64,000 nucleotides of DNA from Plumapathes pennacea. Taxonomy: Eukaryota; Cnidaria; Anthozoa; Antipatharia; Myriopathidae. Position numbers and translations under genes: made by a program. The notes beneath the pieces are model-generated. The model made no database searches. It was not told the DNA's origin and was given only the letters and a program-made list of their open reading frames with translations. The stretch lies in NCBI GenBank assembly GCA_964036295.1, contig OZ038471.1:3842001-3906000 (forward strand). Reading direction: 5' to 3'. The stretch's first letter is position 1. Every line of letters starts with the position of its first letter. Below, one piece after another: positions 23,560-38,500 of the stretch.

Positions 23560-26130
23560 ATTTGACTCTCTATTGCATACATACAGTTTTTGTTCTACGG
23601 GACTATAGATACATTCAACAACATCAGCTATGCAAATCGTATATGATGAGGTCCTTTTGGTGCATCCCTTCAAGTGCGTACCACGATTTCTGTAAGTACT
23701 AAAAGGGATGCATCAAAACGACCTTTATGTTAGCAAGCCTTCTATAGCGATAGCACGGTTAAAAAATTAAACAACAATACTTAATTATTGCTAATTTGAC
23801 TCTCTATTGCATATATACAGTTGTCGTTCAGCCGGATTATATATAGGTTCAACAATCTTAGCTATCCAAATCGTATATGATGAGGTCGTTTTGGTCCATC
23901 CCTTCAAGTGCGTACCACGATTTCTGTAAGTACTAAAAGGGATGCATCAAAACGACCTTTATGTTAGCAAGCCTTCTATAGTGATAGCACAGTTAAAAAA
24001 TTTAACTACAATACTTAATTATTGCTAATTTGACTCGCTATTGCATATATACAGTTTTTGTTCTACGGGACTATAGATAGATTCAACAACATCAGCTATG
24101 CAAATCGTATATGATGAGGTCGTTTTGGTGCATCCCTTCAAGTGCGTACCACGATTTCTGTAAGTACTAAAAGGGATGCATCAAAACGACCTGTATGTTA
24201 GCAAGCCTTCTATAGCGATAACACGGTTAAAAAAATAAACAACAATACTTAATTATTCTAATTTGACTCTTTATTGCATATATACAGTTGTCGTTCAGCC
24301 AGATTATATATAGGTTGAACAATCTTAGCTATGCAAATCGTATATGATGAAGTCGTTTTGGTGCATCCCTTCAAGTGCGTACTACGATTTCTGTAAGTAC
24401 TAAAAGGGATGCATCAAAACGACCTTTATGTTAGCAAGCCTTCTATAGTGATAGCACGGTTAAAAAATTTAACTACAATACTTAATTATTGCTAATTTGA
24501 CTCGCTATTGCATATATACAGTTTTTGTTCTAAGGGACTATAGATAGATTCAACAACATCAGTTACGCAAATCGTATATGATAAGGTCGTTTTGGTGCAT
24601 CCCTTCAAGTGCGTACCACGATTTCTGTAAGTACTAAAAGGGATGCATCAAAACGACCTCTATGTTAGCAAGCCTTCTATATCGATAGCACGGTTAAAAA
24701 ATTAAACAACAATACTTAATTATTGCTGATTTGACTCTCTATTGCATAGATACAGTTTTTGTTCTACGGGACTATAGATAGATTCAACAATATCAGCTAT
24801 GCAAATCGTATATGATGAGGTCGTTTTGGTACATCCTTTCAAGTGCGTACCACGATTTCTGTAAGTACTAAAAGGGATGCATCAAAACGACCTTTATGTT
24901 AACAAGCCTTCTATAGTGATAGCACGGTTAAAAAATTCAACAACAATACTTAATTATTGCTAATTTGACTCTCTATTGCATACATACAGTTTTTGTTCTA
25001 CGGGACTATAGATACATTCAACAACATCAGCTATGCAAATCGTATATGATGAGGTCCTTTTGGTGCATCCCTTCAAGTGCGTACCACGATTTCTGTAAGT
25101 ACTAAAAGGGATGCATCAAAACGACCTTTATGTTAGCAAGCCTTCTATAGCGATAGCACGGTTAAAAAATTAAACAACAATACTTAATTATTGCTAATTT
25201 GACTCTCTATTGCATATATACAGTTGTCGTTCAGCCGGATTATATATAGGTTCAACAATCTTAGCTATCCAAATCGTATATGATGAGGTCGTTTTGGTCC
25301 ATCCCTTCAAGTGCGTACCACGATTTCTGTAAGTACTAAAAGGGATGCATCAAAACGACCTTTATGTTAGCAAGCCTTCTATAGTGATAGCACAGTTAAA
25401 AAATTTAACTACAATACTTAATTATTGCTAATTTGACTCGCTATTGCATATATACAGTTTTTGTTCTACGGGACTATAGATAGATTCAACAACATCAGCT
25501 ATGCAAATCGTATATGATGAGGTCGTTTTGGTGCATCCCTTCAAGTGCGTACCACGATTTCTGTAAGTACTAAAAGGGATGCATCAAAACGACCTGTATG
25601 TTAGCAAGCCTTCTATAGCGATAACACGGTTAAAAAAATAAACAACAATACTTAATTATTCTAATTTGACTCTTTATTGCATATATACAGTTGTCGTTCA
25701 GCCAGATTATATATAGGTTGAACAATCTTAGCTATGCAAATCGTATATGATGAAGTCGTTTTGGTGCATCCCTTCAAGTGCGTACTACGATTTCTGTAAG
25801 TACTAAAAGGGATGCATCAAAACGACCTTTATGTTAACAAGCCTTCTATAGTGATAGCACGGTTAAAAAATTAAACAACAATACTTAATTATTGCTGATT
25901 TGACTCTCTATTGCATAGATACAGTTTTTGTTCTACGGGACTATAGATAGATTCAACAATATCAGCTATGCAAATCGTATATGATGAGGTCGTTTTGGTG
26001 CATCCCTTCAAGTGCGTACCACGATTTCTGTAAGTACTAAAAGAGATGCATCAAAACGACCTTTATGTTAGCAAGCCTTCTATAGCGATAGCACGGTTAA
26101 AAAATTAAACAACAATACTTAATTATTCTA
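23560..26130 (+). repeat. Six-monomer higher-order repeat, two copies (1403-bp offset)
   Basis: GCTATCCAAATCG followed by TTTTGGTCCATCCC occurs at 23861 and 25264. The neighbouring GAGGTCCTTTTGG monomer (about 23650 and 25053) and the AATAAACAACAATAC / AGGTTGAACAATC monomer (about 24235 and 25638) repeat with the same 6-monomer spacing. Confidence 0.85.
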
Positions 26131-26278
26131 ATTTGACTCTCTATTGCATATATACAGTTGTCGTTCAGCCAGATTATATATAGATTCAACAACATCAGCT
26201 ATACAAATCGTATATGATGAGGTCGTTTTGGTGCATCTCTTCAAGTGCGTACCACGATTTCTGTAACTACTAAAAAGG

Positions 26279-29200
26279 ATGCATCAAAACGACCTTTATG
26301 TTAGCAAGCCTTCTATAGCGATAGCACGGTTAAAATTTAAACAACAATACTTAATTATTGCTAATTTGACTCTCTATTGCATACATAGAGTTTTTGTTCT
26401 ACGGGACTATAGATACATTCAACAACATCAGTTATGCAAATCGTATATGATGAGGTCGTTTTGGTGCATCCCTTCAAGTGCGTACCACGATTTCTGTAAG
26501 TACTAAAAGGGATGCATCAAAACGACCTCTATGTTAGCAAGCCTTCTATATCGATAGCACTGTTAAAAAATTTAACTACAATACTTAATTATTGCTAATT
26601 TGACTCCCTATTGCATATATACAGTTTTTGTTCTACGGGACTATACATAGATTCAACAACATCAGGTATGCAAATCGTATATGATGAGGTCGTTTTGGTG
26701 CATCCCTTCAAGTGCGTACCACGATTTCTGTAAGTACTAAAAGGGATGCATCAAAACGACCTTTATGTTAGCAAGCCTTATATAGCGATAACAGGGTTAA
26801 AAAATTAAACAACAATACTAAATTATTCTAATTTGACTCTCTATTTCATATATACAGTTGTCGTTCAGCCGGACTAGATATATATTCAACTACATCAGCT
26901 ACGCAAATCGTATATGATGAGGTCCTTTTGGTGCATCCCTTCAAGTGCGTACCACGATTTCTGTAAGTACTAAAAGGGATGCATCAAAACGACCTGTATG
27001 TTAGCAAGTCTTCTATAGCGATAGCACGATAAAAAAATTTAACTACAATACTTAATTATTGCTAATTTGACTCTCTATTGCATATATACAGTTTTTGTTC
27101 TACGGGACTATAGATAGATTCAACAACATCAGTTATGCAAATCGTATATGATGAGGTCGTTTTGGTGCATCCCTTCAAGTGCGTACCACGATTTCTGTAA
27201 GTACTAAAAGGGATGCATCAAAACGACCTTTATGTTAACAAGCCTTCTATAGTGATAGCACGGTTAAAAAATTTAACTACAATACTTAATTATTGTTAAT
27301 TTGACTCGCTATTGCATATATACAGTTTTTATTCTACGGAACTATAGATAGATTCAACAACATCAGCTATGCAAATCGTATATGATGAGGTCGTTTTGGT
27401 GCATCCCTTCAAGTGCGTACCACGATTTCTGTAAGTACTAAAAGGGATGCATCAAAACGACCTTTATGTTAACAAGCCTTCTATAGTGATAGCACGGTTA
27501 AAAAATTAAACAACAATACTTAATTATTCTAATTTGACTCTCTATTGCATATATACAGTTGTCGTTCAGCCGGACTATATATAGGTTCAACAATCTTAGC
27601 TATGCAAATCGTATATGATGAGGTCGTTTTGGTGCATCCCTTCAAGTGCGTACCACGATTTCTGTAAGTACTAAAAGGGATGCATCAAAACGACTTTTAT
27701 GTTAACAAGCCTTCTATAGTGATAGCACGGTTAAAAAATTTAACTACAAAACTTAATTATTGTTAATTTGACTCTCTATTGCACATATACAGTTGTTGTT
27801 CTGCCGGACTATATATAGGTTCAACAACATCAGCTATGCAAATCGTATATGATGAGGTCGTTTTGGTGCATCTCTTCAAGTGCGTACCACGATTTCTGTA
27901 ACTACTAAAAAGGATGCATCAAAACGACCTTTATGTTAGCAAGTCTTCTATAGCGATAGCACGGTTAAAATTTAAACAACAATACTTAATTATTGCTAAT
28001 TTGACTCTCTATTGCATACATAGAGTTTTTGTTCTACGGGACTATAGATACATTCAACAACATCAGTTATGCAAATCGTATATGATGAGGTCGTTTTGGT
28101 GCATCCCTTCAAGTGCGTACCACGATTTCTGTAAGTACTAAAAGGGATGCATCAAAACGACCTTTATGTTAGCAAGCCTTCTATAGCGATAGCACTGTTA
28201 AAAAATTTAACTACAATACTTAATTATTGCTAATTTGACTCGCTATTGCATATATACAGTTTTTGTTCTACGGGACTATAGATAGATTCAACAACATCAG
28301 CTATGCAAATCGTATATGATGAGGTCGTTTTGGTGCATCCCTTCAAGTGCGTACCACGATTTCTGTAAGTACTAAAAGGGATGCATCAAAACGACCTTTA
28401 TGTTAGCAAGCCTTATATAGCGATAACAGGGTTAAAAAATTAAACAACAATACTAAATTATTCTAATTTGACTCTCTATTTCATATATACAGTTGTCGTT
28501 CAGCCGGACTATATATATATTCAACTACATCAGCTACGCAAATCGTATATGATGAGGTCCTTTGTGCATCCCTTCAAGTGCGTACCACGATTTCTGTAAG
28601 TACTAAAAGGGATGCATCAAAACGACCTGTATGTTAGCAAGTCTTCTATAGCGATAGCACGATAAAAAAAGTTAACTATAATACTTAATTATTGCTAATT
28701 TGACTCTCTATTGCATATATACAGTTTTTGTTCTACGGGACTATAGATAGATTCAACAACATCAGTTATGCAAATCGTATATGATGAGGTCGTTTTGGTG
28801 CATCCCTTCAAGTGCGTACCACGATTTCTGTAAGTACTAAAAGGGATGCATCAAAACGACCTGTATGTTAGCAAGCCTTCTATACCGATAGCACGGTTAA
28901 AAAATTAAAGAACAATACTTAATTATTCTAATTTGACTCTCTATTGCATATATACAGTTGTCGTTCAGCCAGAATATATATAGGTTCAACAATCTTAGCT
29001 ATGCAAATCGTATATGATGAGGTCGTTTTGGTGCATCCCTTCAAGTGCGTACCACGATTTCTGTAAGTACTAAAAGGGATGCATCAAAACGACCTTTATG
29101 TTAGCAAGCCTTCTATAGTGATAGCACGGTTAAAAAATTTAACTACAATACTTAATTATTGCTAATTTGACTCGCTATTGCATATATACAGTTTTTGTTC

Positions 29201-29530
29201 TACGGAACAATAGATAGATTCAACAACATCAGCTATGCAAATCGTATATGATGAGGTCCTTTTGGTGCATCCCTTCAAGTGCGTACCACGATTTCTGTAA
29301 GTACTAAAAGGGATGCATCAAAACGACCTTTATGTTAGCAAGCCTTCTATAGCGATAGCACGGTTAAAAAATTAAACAACAATACTTAATTATTCTAATT
29401 TGAATCTCTATTGCATATATACAGTTGTCGTTCAGCCGGACTATATATAGGTTCAACAATCTTAGCTATGCAAATCGTATATGATGAGGTCGTTGTGGTG
29501 CATCCCTTCAAGTGCGTACCACGATTTCTG
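26279..29530 (+). repeat. Seven-monomer duplication at 26.3 and 27.9 kb (1635-bp offset)
   Basis: The variant monomer with CTACTAAAAAGGATG, GGTTAAAATTTAAAC and GCATACATAGAG occurs at 26270-26400 and again 1635 bp later. The following monomers (GATAACAGGG, GAGGTCC, GCACGATAAAAAA) repeat in the same order. The block length equals that of the blocks at 0.2 and 15 kb, though the variants differ. Confidence 0.82.
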
Positions 29531-32500
29531 TAAGTACTAAAAGGGATGCATCAAAACGACTTTTATGTTAACAAGCCTTCTATAGTGATAGCACGGTTAA
29601 AAAATTTAACTACAATACTTAATTATTGTTAATTTGACTCTCTATTGCATATATACAGTTGTTGTTCTGCCGGACTATATATAAGTTCAACAACATCAGC
29701 TATACAAATCGTATATGATGAGGTCGTTTTGGTGCATCCCTTCAAGTGCGTACCACGATTTCTGTAAGTACTAAAAGGGATGCATCAAAACGACCTTTAT
29801 GTTAGCAAGCCTTCTATAGCGATAGCACGGTTAAAAAATTAAACAACAATACTTAATTATTGCTAATTTTACTCTCTATTGCATAGATACAGTTTTTGTT
29901 CTACGGGACTATAGATAGATTCAACAACATCAGCTATGCAAATCGTATATGATGAGGTCGTTTTGGTACATCCCTTCAAGTGCGTACCACGATTTCTGTA
30001 AGTATAAAAGGGATGCATCAAAACGACCTTTATGTTAACAAGCCTTCTATAGTGATAGCACGGTTAAAAAATTCAACTACAATACTTAATTATTGCTAAT
30101 TTGACTCGCTATTGCATATATACAGTTTTTGTTCTACGGGACTATAGATAGATTCAACAACATCAGCTATGCAAATCGTATATGATGAGGTCGTTTTGGT
30201 GCATCCCTTCAAGTGCGTACCACGATTTCTATAAGTACTAAAAGGGATGCATCAAAACGACCTTTATGTTAGCAAGCCTTCTATAGTGATAGCACGGTTA
30301 AAAAATTTAACTACTATACTTAATTATTGTTAATTTGACTCGCTATTGCATATATACAGTTTTTGTTCTACGGGACTATGGATAGATTCAACAACATCAG
30401 CTATGCAAATCGTATATGATGAGGTCGTTTTGGTGCATCCCTTCAAGTGCGTACCACGATTTCTGTAAGTACTAAAAGAGATGCATCAAAACGACCTTTA
30501 TGTTAGCAAGCCTTCTATAGTGATAGCACGGTTAAAAAATTAAACAACAATACTTAATTATTGCTAATTTGACTCTCTATTGCATATATACAGTTGTCGT
30601 TCAACCGGACTATATATAGGTGCAACAATCTTAGCTATGCAAATCGTATATGATGAGGTCGTTTTCGTGCATCCCTTCAAGTGCGTACCACGATTTCTGT
30701 AAGTACTAAAAGGGATGCATCAAAACGACCTGTATGTTAACAAGCCTTCTATAGTGATAGCACGGTTAAAAAATTCAACTACAATACTTAATTATTGTTA
30801 ATTTGACTCTCTTTTGCATATATACAGTTGTTGTTCTGCCGGACTATATATAGGTTCAACAACATCAGCTATACAAATCGTATATGATGAGGTCGTTTTG
30901 GTGCATCCCTTCAAGTGCGTACCACGATTTCTGTAAGTACTAAAAGGGATGCATCAAAACGACCTTTATGTTAGCAAGCCTTCTATAGCCATAGCACGGT
31001 TAAAAAATTAAACAACAATACTTAATTATTGCTAATTTGACTCTCTATTGCATACATACAGTTTTTGTTCTACGGGACTATAGATACATTCAACAACATC
31101 AGCTATGCAAATCGTATATGATGAGGTCCTTTTGGTGCATCCCTTCAAGTGCGTACCACGATTTCTGTAAGTACTAAATAGGATGCATCAAAACGACCTT
31201 TATGTTAGCAAGCCTTCTATAGCGATAGCACGGTTAAAAAATTAAACAACAATACTTAATTATTGCTAATTTGACTCTCTATTGCATACATACAGTTTTT
31301 GTTCTACGGGAGTATAGATAGGTTCAACAACATCACCTACGCAAATCGTATATGATGAGGTTGTTATGGTGCATCCCTTCAAGTGCGTACCACGATTTCT
31401 GTAAGTACTAAAAGGGATGCATCAAAACGACCTTTATGTTAGCATGCGTTCTATAGCGATAGCACGGTTAAAAAATTTAACTACAATACTTAATTATTGC
31501 TAATTTGACTCGCTATTGCATATATACAGTTTTTGTTCTACGGGACTATAGATAGATTAAACAACATCAGCTATGCAAATCGTATATGATGAGGTCGTTT
31601 TGGTGCATCCCTTCAAGTGCTTACCACGATTTCTGTAAGTACTAAAAGGGATGCATCAAAACGACCTTTATGTTAGCAAGCCTTATATAGCGATAACAGG
31701 GTTAAAAAATTAAACAACAATACTAAATTATTCTAATTTGACTCTCTATTTCATATATACAGTTGTCGTTCAGCCGGACTATATATATATTCAACTACAT
31801 CAGCTACGCAAATCGTATATGATGAGGTCGTTTTGGTGCATCCCTTCAAGTGCGTACCACGATTTCTGTAAGTACTAAAAGGGATGCATCAAAAGGACTT
31901 GTATGTTAGCAAGTCTTCTATAACGATACCACGGTTAAAAAATTTAACTACAATACTTAATTATTCCTAATTTGACTCTCTATTGCATATATACAGTTTT
32001 TGTTCTACGGGACTATAGATAGATTCAACAACATCAGCTAGGCAAATCGTATATGATGAGGTCGTTTTGGTGCATCCCTTCAAGAGCGTACCACGATTTC
32101 TGTAAGTACTAAAAGGGATGCATCAAAACGACCTGTATGTTAGCAAGCCTTCTATAGCGATAGCACGGTTATAAAATTAAACAACAATACTTAATTATTC
32201 TAATTTGACTCTCTATTGCACATATACAGTTGTCGTTCAGCCAGAACATATATAGGTTCAACAATCTTAGCTATGCAAATCGTATATGATGAGGTCGTTG
32301 TGGTGCATCCGTTCAAGTGCGTACCACGATTTCTGTAAGTACTAAAAGGATGCATCAAAACGACCTTTATGTGAGCAAGCCTTCTATAGTGATAGCACGG
32401 TTAAAAAATTTAACTAAAATACTTAATTATTGCTAATTTGACTCGCTATTGCACATATACAGTTTTTGTTCTAAGGGACTATAGAAAAATTCAACAACAT

Positions 32501-35500
32501 CAGCTACGAAAATCGTATATGATGAGGTCGTTTTGGTGCATCCCTTCAAGTGCGTACCACGATTTCTGTAAGTACTAAAAGGGATGCATCAAAACGACCT
32601 TTATGTTAGCAAGCCTTCTATAGCGATAGCACGGTTAAAAAATTTAACTACAATACTTAATTATTGCTAATTTGACTCTCTATTGCATATATACAGTTTT
32701 TGTTCTACGGGACTATAGATAAATTCAACAAGATCAGCTATGCTAATCGTATATAATAAGGTCGTTTTGGTGCATCCCTTTAAGTGCGTACCACGATTTC
32801 TGTAAGTACTAAAAGGGATTCATCAAAACGACCTTTATGTTAGCAAGCCTTATATAGCGATAACAAGGTTAAAAAATTAAACAACAATACTTAATTATTC
32901 TAATTTGACTCTCTATTTCATATATACAGTTGTCGTTCAGCCGGACTATATATATATTCAACAACATCAGCTACGCAAATCGTATATGATGAGGTCGTTT
33001 TGGTGCATCCCTTCAAGTGCGTACTACGATTTCTGTAAGTACTAAAAGGGATGCATCAAAACGACCTTTATGTTAACAAGCCTTCTATAGTCATAGCACG
33101 GTTAAAAAATTTAACTACTATACTTAATTATTGTTAATTTGACTCGCTATTGCATATATACAGTTTTTGTTCTACGGAACTATAGATAGATTCAACAGCA
33201 TCAGCTATGCAAATCGTATATGATGAGGTCGTTTTGGTGCATCCCTTCAAGTGCGTACCACGATTTCTGTAAGTACTAAAAGGGATGCATCAAAACGACC
33301 TTTATGTTAGCAAGCCTTCTATAGCGATAGCACGGTTAAAAAATTAAACAACAATACTTAATTATTCTAATTTGACTCTCTATTGCATATATACAGTTGT
33401 AGTTCAGCCGGACTATATATAGGTTCAACAATCTTGGCTATGCAAATGGTATATGATGAGGTCGTTTTGGTCCATCCCTTCAAGTGCGTACCACGATTTC
33501 TGTAAGTACTAAAAGGGATGCATCAAAACGACCTTTATGTTAACAAGCCTTCTATAGTGATAGCACGGTTAAAAAATTAAACTACAATACTTAATTATTG
33601 TTAATTTGACTCTTTATTGCATATATACAGTTGTTGTTCTGCCGGACTATATATAGGTTCAACAACATCAGCTATACAAATCGTACATGATGAGGTCGTT
33701 TTGGTGCATCCCTTCAAGTGCGTACCACGGATTCTGTAAGTACCAAAAGGGATGCATCGAAACGACCTTTATTTTAGCAAGCCTTCTATAGTGATACCAC
33801 GGTTAAAAAATTTAACTACAATACTTAATTATTGCTAATTTGACTCGCTATTGCATATATACAGTTTTTGTTCTAAGGGAGTATAGATAGATTCAACAAC
33901 ATCAGCTACGCAAATCGTATATGATGAGGTCGTTTTGGTGCATCCCTTCAAGTGCGTACCACGATTACTGTAAGTACTAAAAGGGATGCATCAAAACGAC
34001 CTTTATGTTAGCAAGCCTTCTATAGCGAAAGCACGGTAAAAAAATTAAACAACAATACTTAATTTTTCTAATTTGACTCTCTATTGCATATATACAGTTG
34101 TCGTTCAGCCGGACTATATATATATTCAACTACATCAGCTACGCAAATCGTATATGATGAGGTCGTTTTGGTGCATCCCTTCAAGTGCGTACCACGATTT
34201 CTGTAAGTACTAAAAGGGATGCATCAAAAGGACCTGTATGTTAGCAAGTCTTCTATGCCGATAGCATGGTTAAAAAATTTAACTAGAATACTTAATTATT
34301 TCTAATTTGACTCTCTATTGCATATATACAGTTTTTGTTCTACGGGACTATAGATAGATTCAACAACATCAGCTATGCAAATCGTATATGATGAGGTCGT
34401 TTTGGTGAATCCCTTCAAGTGCGTACCACGATTTCTGTAAGTACTAAAAGGGATGCATCAAAACGACCTTTATGTTAGCAAGTCTTCTATAGCGATAGCA
34501 CGGTTAAAAAATTAAAGAACAATACTTAATTATTCTAATTTGACTCTCTATTGCATATATACAGTTGTCGTTCAGCCAGATTATATATAGGTTCAACAAT
34601 CTTAGCTATGCAAATCGTATATGATGAGGTCGTTTTGGTGCATCCCTTCAAGTGCGTACCACGATTTCTGTAAGTACTAAAAGGGATGCATCAAAACGAC
34701 CTTTATGTTAACAAGCCTTCTATAGTGATAGCACGGTTAAAAAATTTAACTACTATACTTAATTATTGTTAATTTGACTAGCTATTGCATATATACAGTT
34801 TTTATTCTACGGAACTATAGATAGATTCAACAACATCAGCTATGCAAATCGTATATGATGAGGTCGTTTTGGTGCATCCCTTCAAGTGCGTACCACGATT
34901 TCTGCAAGTACTAAAAGGGATGCATCAAAACGACCTTTATGTTAGCAAGCCTTCTATAGTGATAGCACGGTTAAAAAATTAAACAACAATACTTAATTAT
35001 TCTAATTTGACTCTCTATTGCATATATACAGTTGTCGTTCAGCCGGACTATATATAGGTTCAACAATCTTAGCTATGCAAATCGTATATGATGAGGTCGT
35101 TTTGGTGCATCCCTTCAAGTGCGTACCACGATTTCTGTAAGTACTAAAAGGGATGCATCAAAACGACTTTTATGTTAACAAGCCTTCTATAGTGATAGCA
35201 CGGTTAATAAATTTAACTACAATACTTAATTATTGTTAATTTGACTCTCTGTTACATATATACAGTTGTTGTTCTGCCGGACTATATATAGGTTCAACAA
35301 CATCAGCTATACAAATCGTGTATGATGAGGTCGTTTTGGTGCATCCCTTCAAGTGCGTACCACGATTTCTGTAAGTACTAAAAGGGATGCATCAAAACGA
35401 CCTTTATGTTAGCAAGCCTTCTATAGGGATAGCACGGTTAAAATTTAAACAACAATACTTAATTATTGCTAATTTGACTCTCTATTGCATACATACAGTT

Positions 35501-38500
35501 TTTGTTCTACGGGACTATAGATACATTCAACAACATCAGCTATGCAAATCGTATATGATGAGGTCGTTTTGGTGCATCCCTTCAAGTGCGTACCACGATT
35601 TCTGTAAGTACTAAAAGGGATGCATCAAAACGAACTTTATGTTAGCAAGCCTTCTATAGCGATAGCACTGTTAAAAAATTTAACTACAATACTTAATTAT
35701 TGCTAATTTGACTCGCTATTGCATATATACAGTTTTTGTTCTACGGTACTATAGATAGATTCAACAACATCAGCTATTCAAATCGTATATGATGAGGTCG
35801 TTTTGGTGCATCCCTTCAAGTGCGTACCACGATTTCTGTAAGTACTAAAAGGGATGCATCAAAACGACCTTTATGTTAGCAAGCCTTATATAGCGATAAC
35901 AGGGTTAAAAAATTAAACAACAATACTAAATTATTCTAATTTGACTCTCTATTTCATATATACAGTTGTCGTTCAGCCGGACTATATATATATTCAACTA
36001 CATCAGCTACGCAAATCGTATATGATGAGGTCGTTTTGGTGCATCCCTTCAAGTGCGTACCACGATTTCTGTAAGTACTAAAAGGGATGCATCAAAAGGA
36101 CCTGTATGTTAGCAAGTCTTCTATAGCGATAGCACGATTAAAAAATTTAACTACAATACTTAATTATTGCTAATTTGACTGTCTATTGCATATATACAGT
36201 TTTTGTTCTACGGGACTATAGATAGATTCAACAACATCAGCTATGCAAATCGTATATGATGAGGTCGTTTTGGTGCATCCCTTCAAGTGCGTACCACGAT
36301 TTCTGTAAGTACTAAAAGGGATGCATCAAAACGACCTTTATGTTAGCAAGCCTTCTATAGCGATAGCACGGTTAAAAAATTAAACAACAATACTTAATTA
36401 TTCTAATTTGACTCTCTATTGCATATATACAGTTGTCGTTCAGCCAGATTATATATAGGTTCAACAATCTTAGCTATGCAAATCGTATATGATGAGGTCG
36501 TTTTGGTGCATCCCTTCAAGTGCGTACCACGATTTCTGTAAGTACTAAAAGGGATGCATCAAAACGACCTTTATGTTAGCAAGCCTTCTATAGTGATAGC
36601 ACGGTTAAAAAATTTAACTACAATACTTAATTATTGCTAATTTGACTCGCTATTTCATATATACAGTTCTTGTTTTAAGGGAGTATAGATAGATTCAACA
36701 ACATCAGCTACGCAAATCGTATATGATGAGGTAGTTTTGGTGCATCCCTTCAAGTGCGTAACACGATTTCTGTAAGTACTAAAAGGGATGCATCAAAACG
36801 ACCTTTATGTTAGCAAGCCTTCTATAGCGATAGCACGGTTAAAAAATTAAACAACAATACTTAATTATTCTAATTTGACTCTCTATTGCATATAGACAGT
36901 TGTCGTTCAGCCAGATTATATATAGGTTCAACAATCTTAGCTATGCAAATCGTATATGATGAGGTCGTTTTGGTGCATCCCTTCAAGTGCGTACCACGAT
37001 TTCTGTAAGTACTAAAAGGGATGCATCAAAACGACCTTTATGTTAGCAAGCCTTCTATAGCGATAGCACGGTTAAAAAATTAAACAACAATACTTAATTA
37101 TTCTAATTTGACTCTCTATTGCATATAGACAGTTGTCGTTCAGCCAGATTATATATAGGTTCAACAATCTTAGCTATGCAAATCGTATATGATGAGGTCG
37201 TTTTGGTGCATCCCTTCAAGTGCGTACCACGATTTCTGTAAGTACTAAAAGGGATGCATCAAAACGACCTCTATATTAGCAAGCCTTCTATAGTGATAAC
37301 ACGGTTAAAAAGTTTAACTAATATACTTAATTATTGTTAATTTGACTCGCTATTGCATATATACAGTTTTTGTTCTACGGGACTATAGATAGATTCAACA
37401 ACATCAGCTATACAAATCGTATATGATGAGGTCGTTTTCGTGCATCCCTTCAAGTGCGTACCACGATTTCTGTAAGTACTAAAAGGGATGCATCAAAACG
37501 ACCTTTATGTTAGCAAGCCTTCTATAGCGATAGCACGGTTAAAAAATTAAACAACAATACTTAATTATTGCTAATTTGACTCTCTATTGCATACATACAG
37601 TTTTTGTTCTACGGGACTATAGATACATTCAACAACATCAGCTATGCAAATCGTATATGATGAGGTCGTTTTGGTGCATCCCTTCAAGTGCGTACCACGA
37701 TTTCTGTAAGTACTAAAAGGGATGCATCAAAACGACCTCTATGCTAGCAACCCTTCTATAGCGATAGCACGGTTAAAAAATTTAACTACAATACTTAATT
37801 ATTGCTAATTTGACTCGCTATTGCATATATACAGTTTTTGTTCTACGGGACTATAGATAGATTCAACAACATCAGCTATGCAAATCGTATATGATGAGGT
37901 CGTTTTGGTGCATCCCTTCAAGTGCGTACCACGATTTCTGTAAGTACTAAAAGGGATGCATCAAAACGACCTTTATGTTAGCAAGCCTTATATAGCGATA
38001 ACAGGGTTAAAAAATTAAACAACAATACTAAATTATTCTAATTTGACTCTCTATTTCATATATACTGTTGTCGTTTAGCCGGACTATATATATATTCAAC
38101 TACAGCAGCTACGCAAATCGTATATGATGAGGTCGTTTTGGTGCATCCCTTCAAGTGCGTACCACGATTTCTGTAAGTACTAAAAGGGATGCATCAAAAG
38201 GACCTGTATGTTAGCAAGTCTTCTATAGCGATAGCACGATTAAAAAATTTAACTACAATACTTAAATATTGCTAATTTGACTCTCTATTGCATATATACA
38301 GTTTTTGTTCTACGGGAATATAGATAGATTCAACAACATCAGCTATGCAAATCGTATATGATGAGGTCGTTTTGGTGCATCCCTTCAAGTGCGTACCACG
38401 ATTTCTGTAAGTACTAAAAGGGATGCATCAAAACGACCTGTATGTTAGCAAGCCTTCTATAGCGATAGCACGGTTAAAAAATTAAACAACAATACTTAAT

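Noticed and set aside
26279..35614. Repeated 75-codon frames at 26279, 27914 and 35387, and similar ones at 23328 and 56256
   Set aside because: They are the same chance reading frame of the monomer, open only where a few monomers lost stops. They cross the hairpin, have no domain character and are closed in most monomers.
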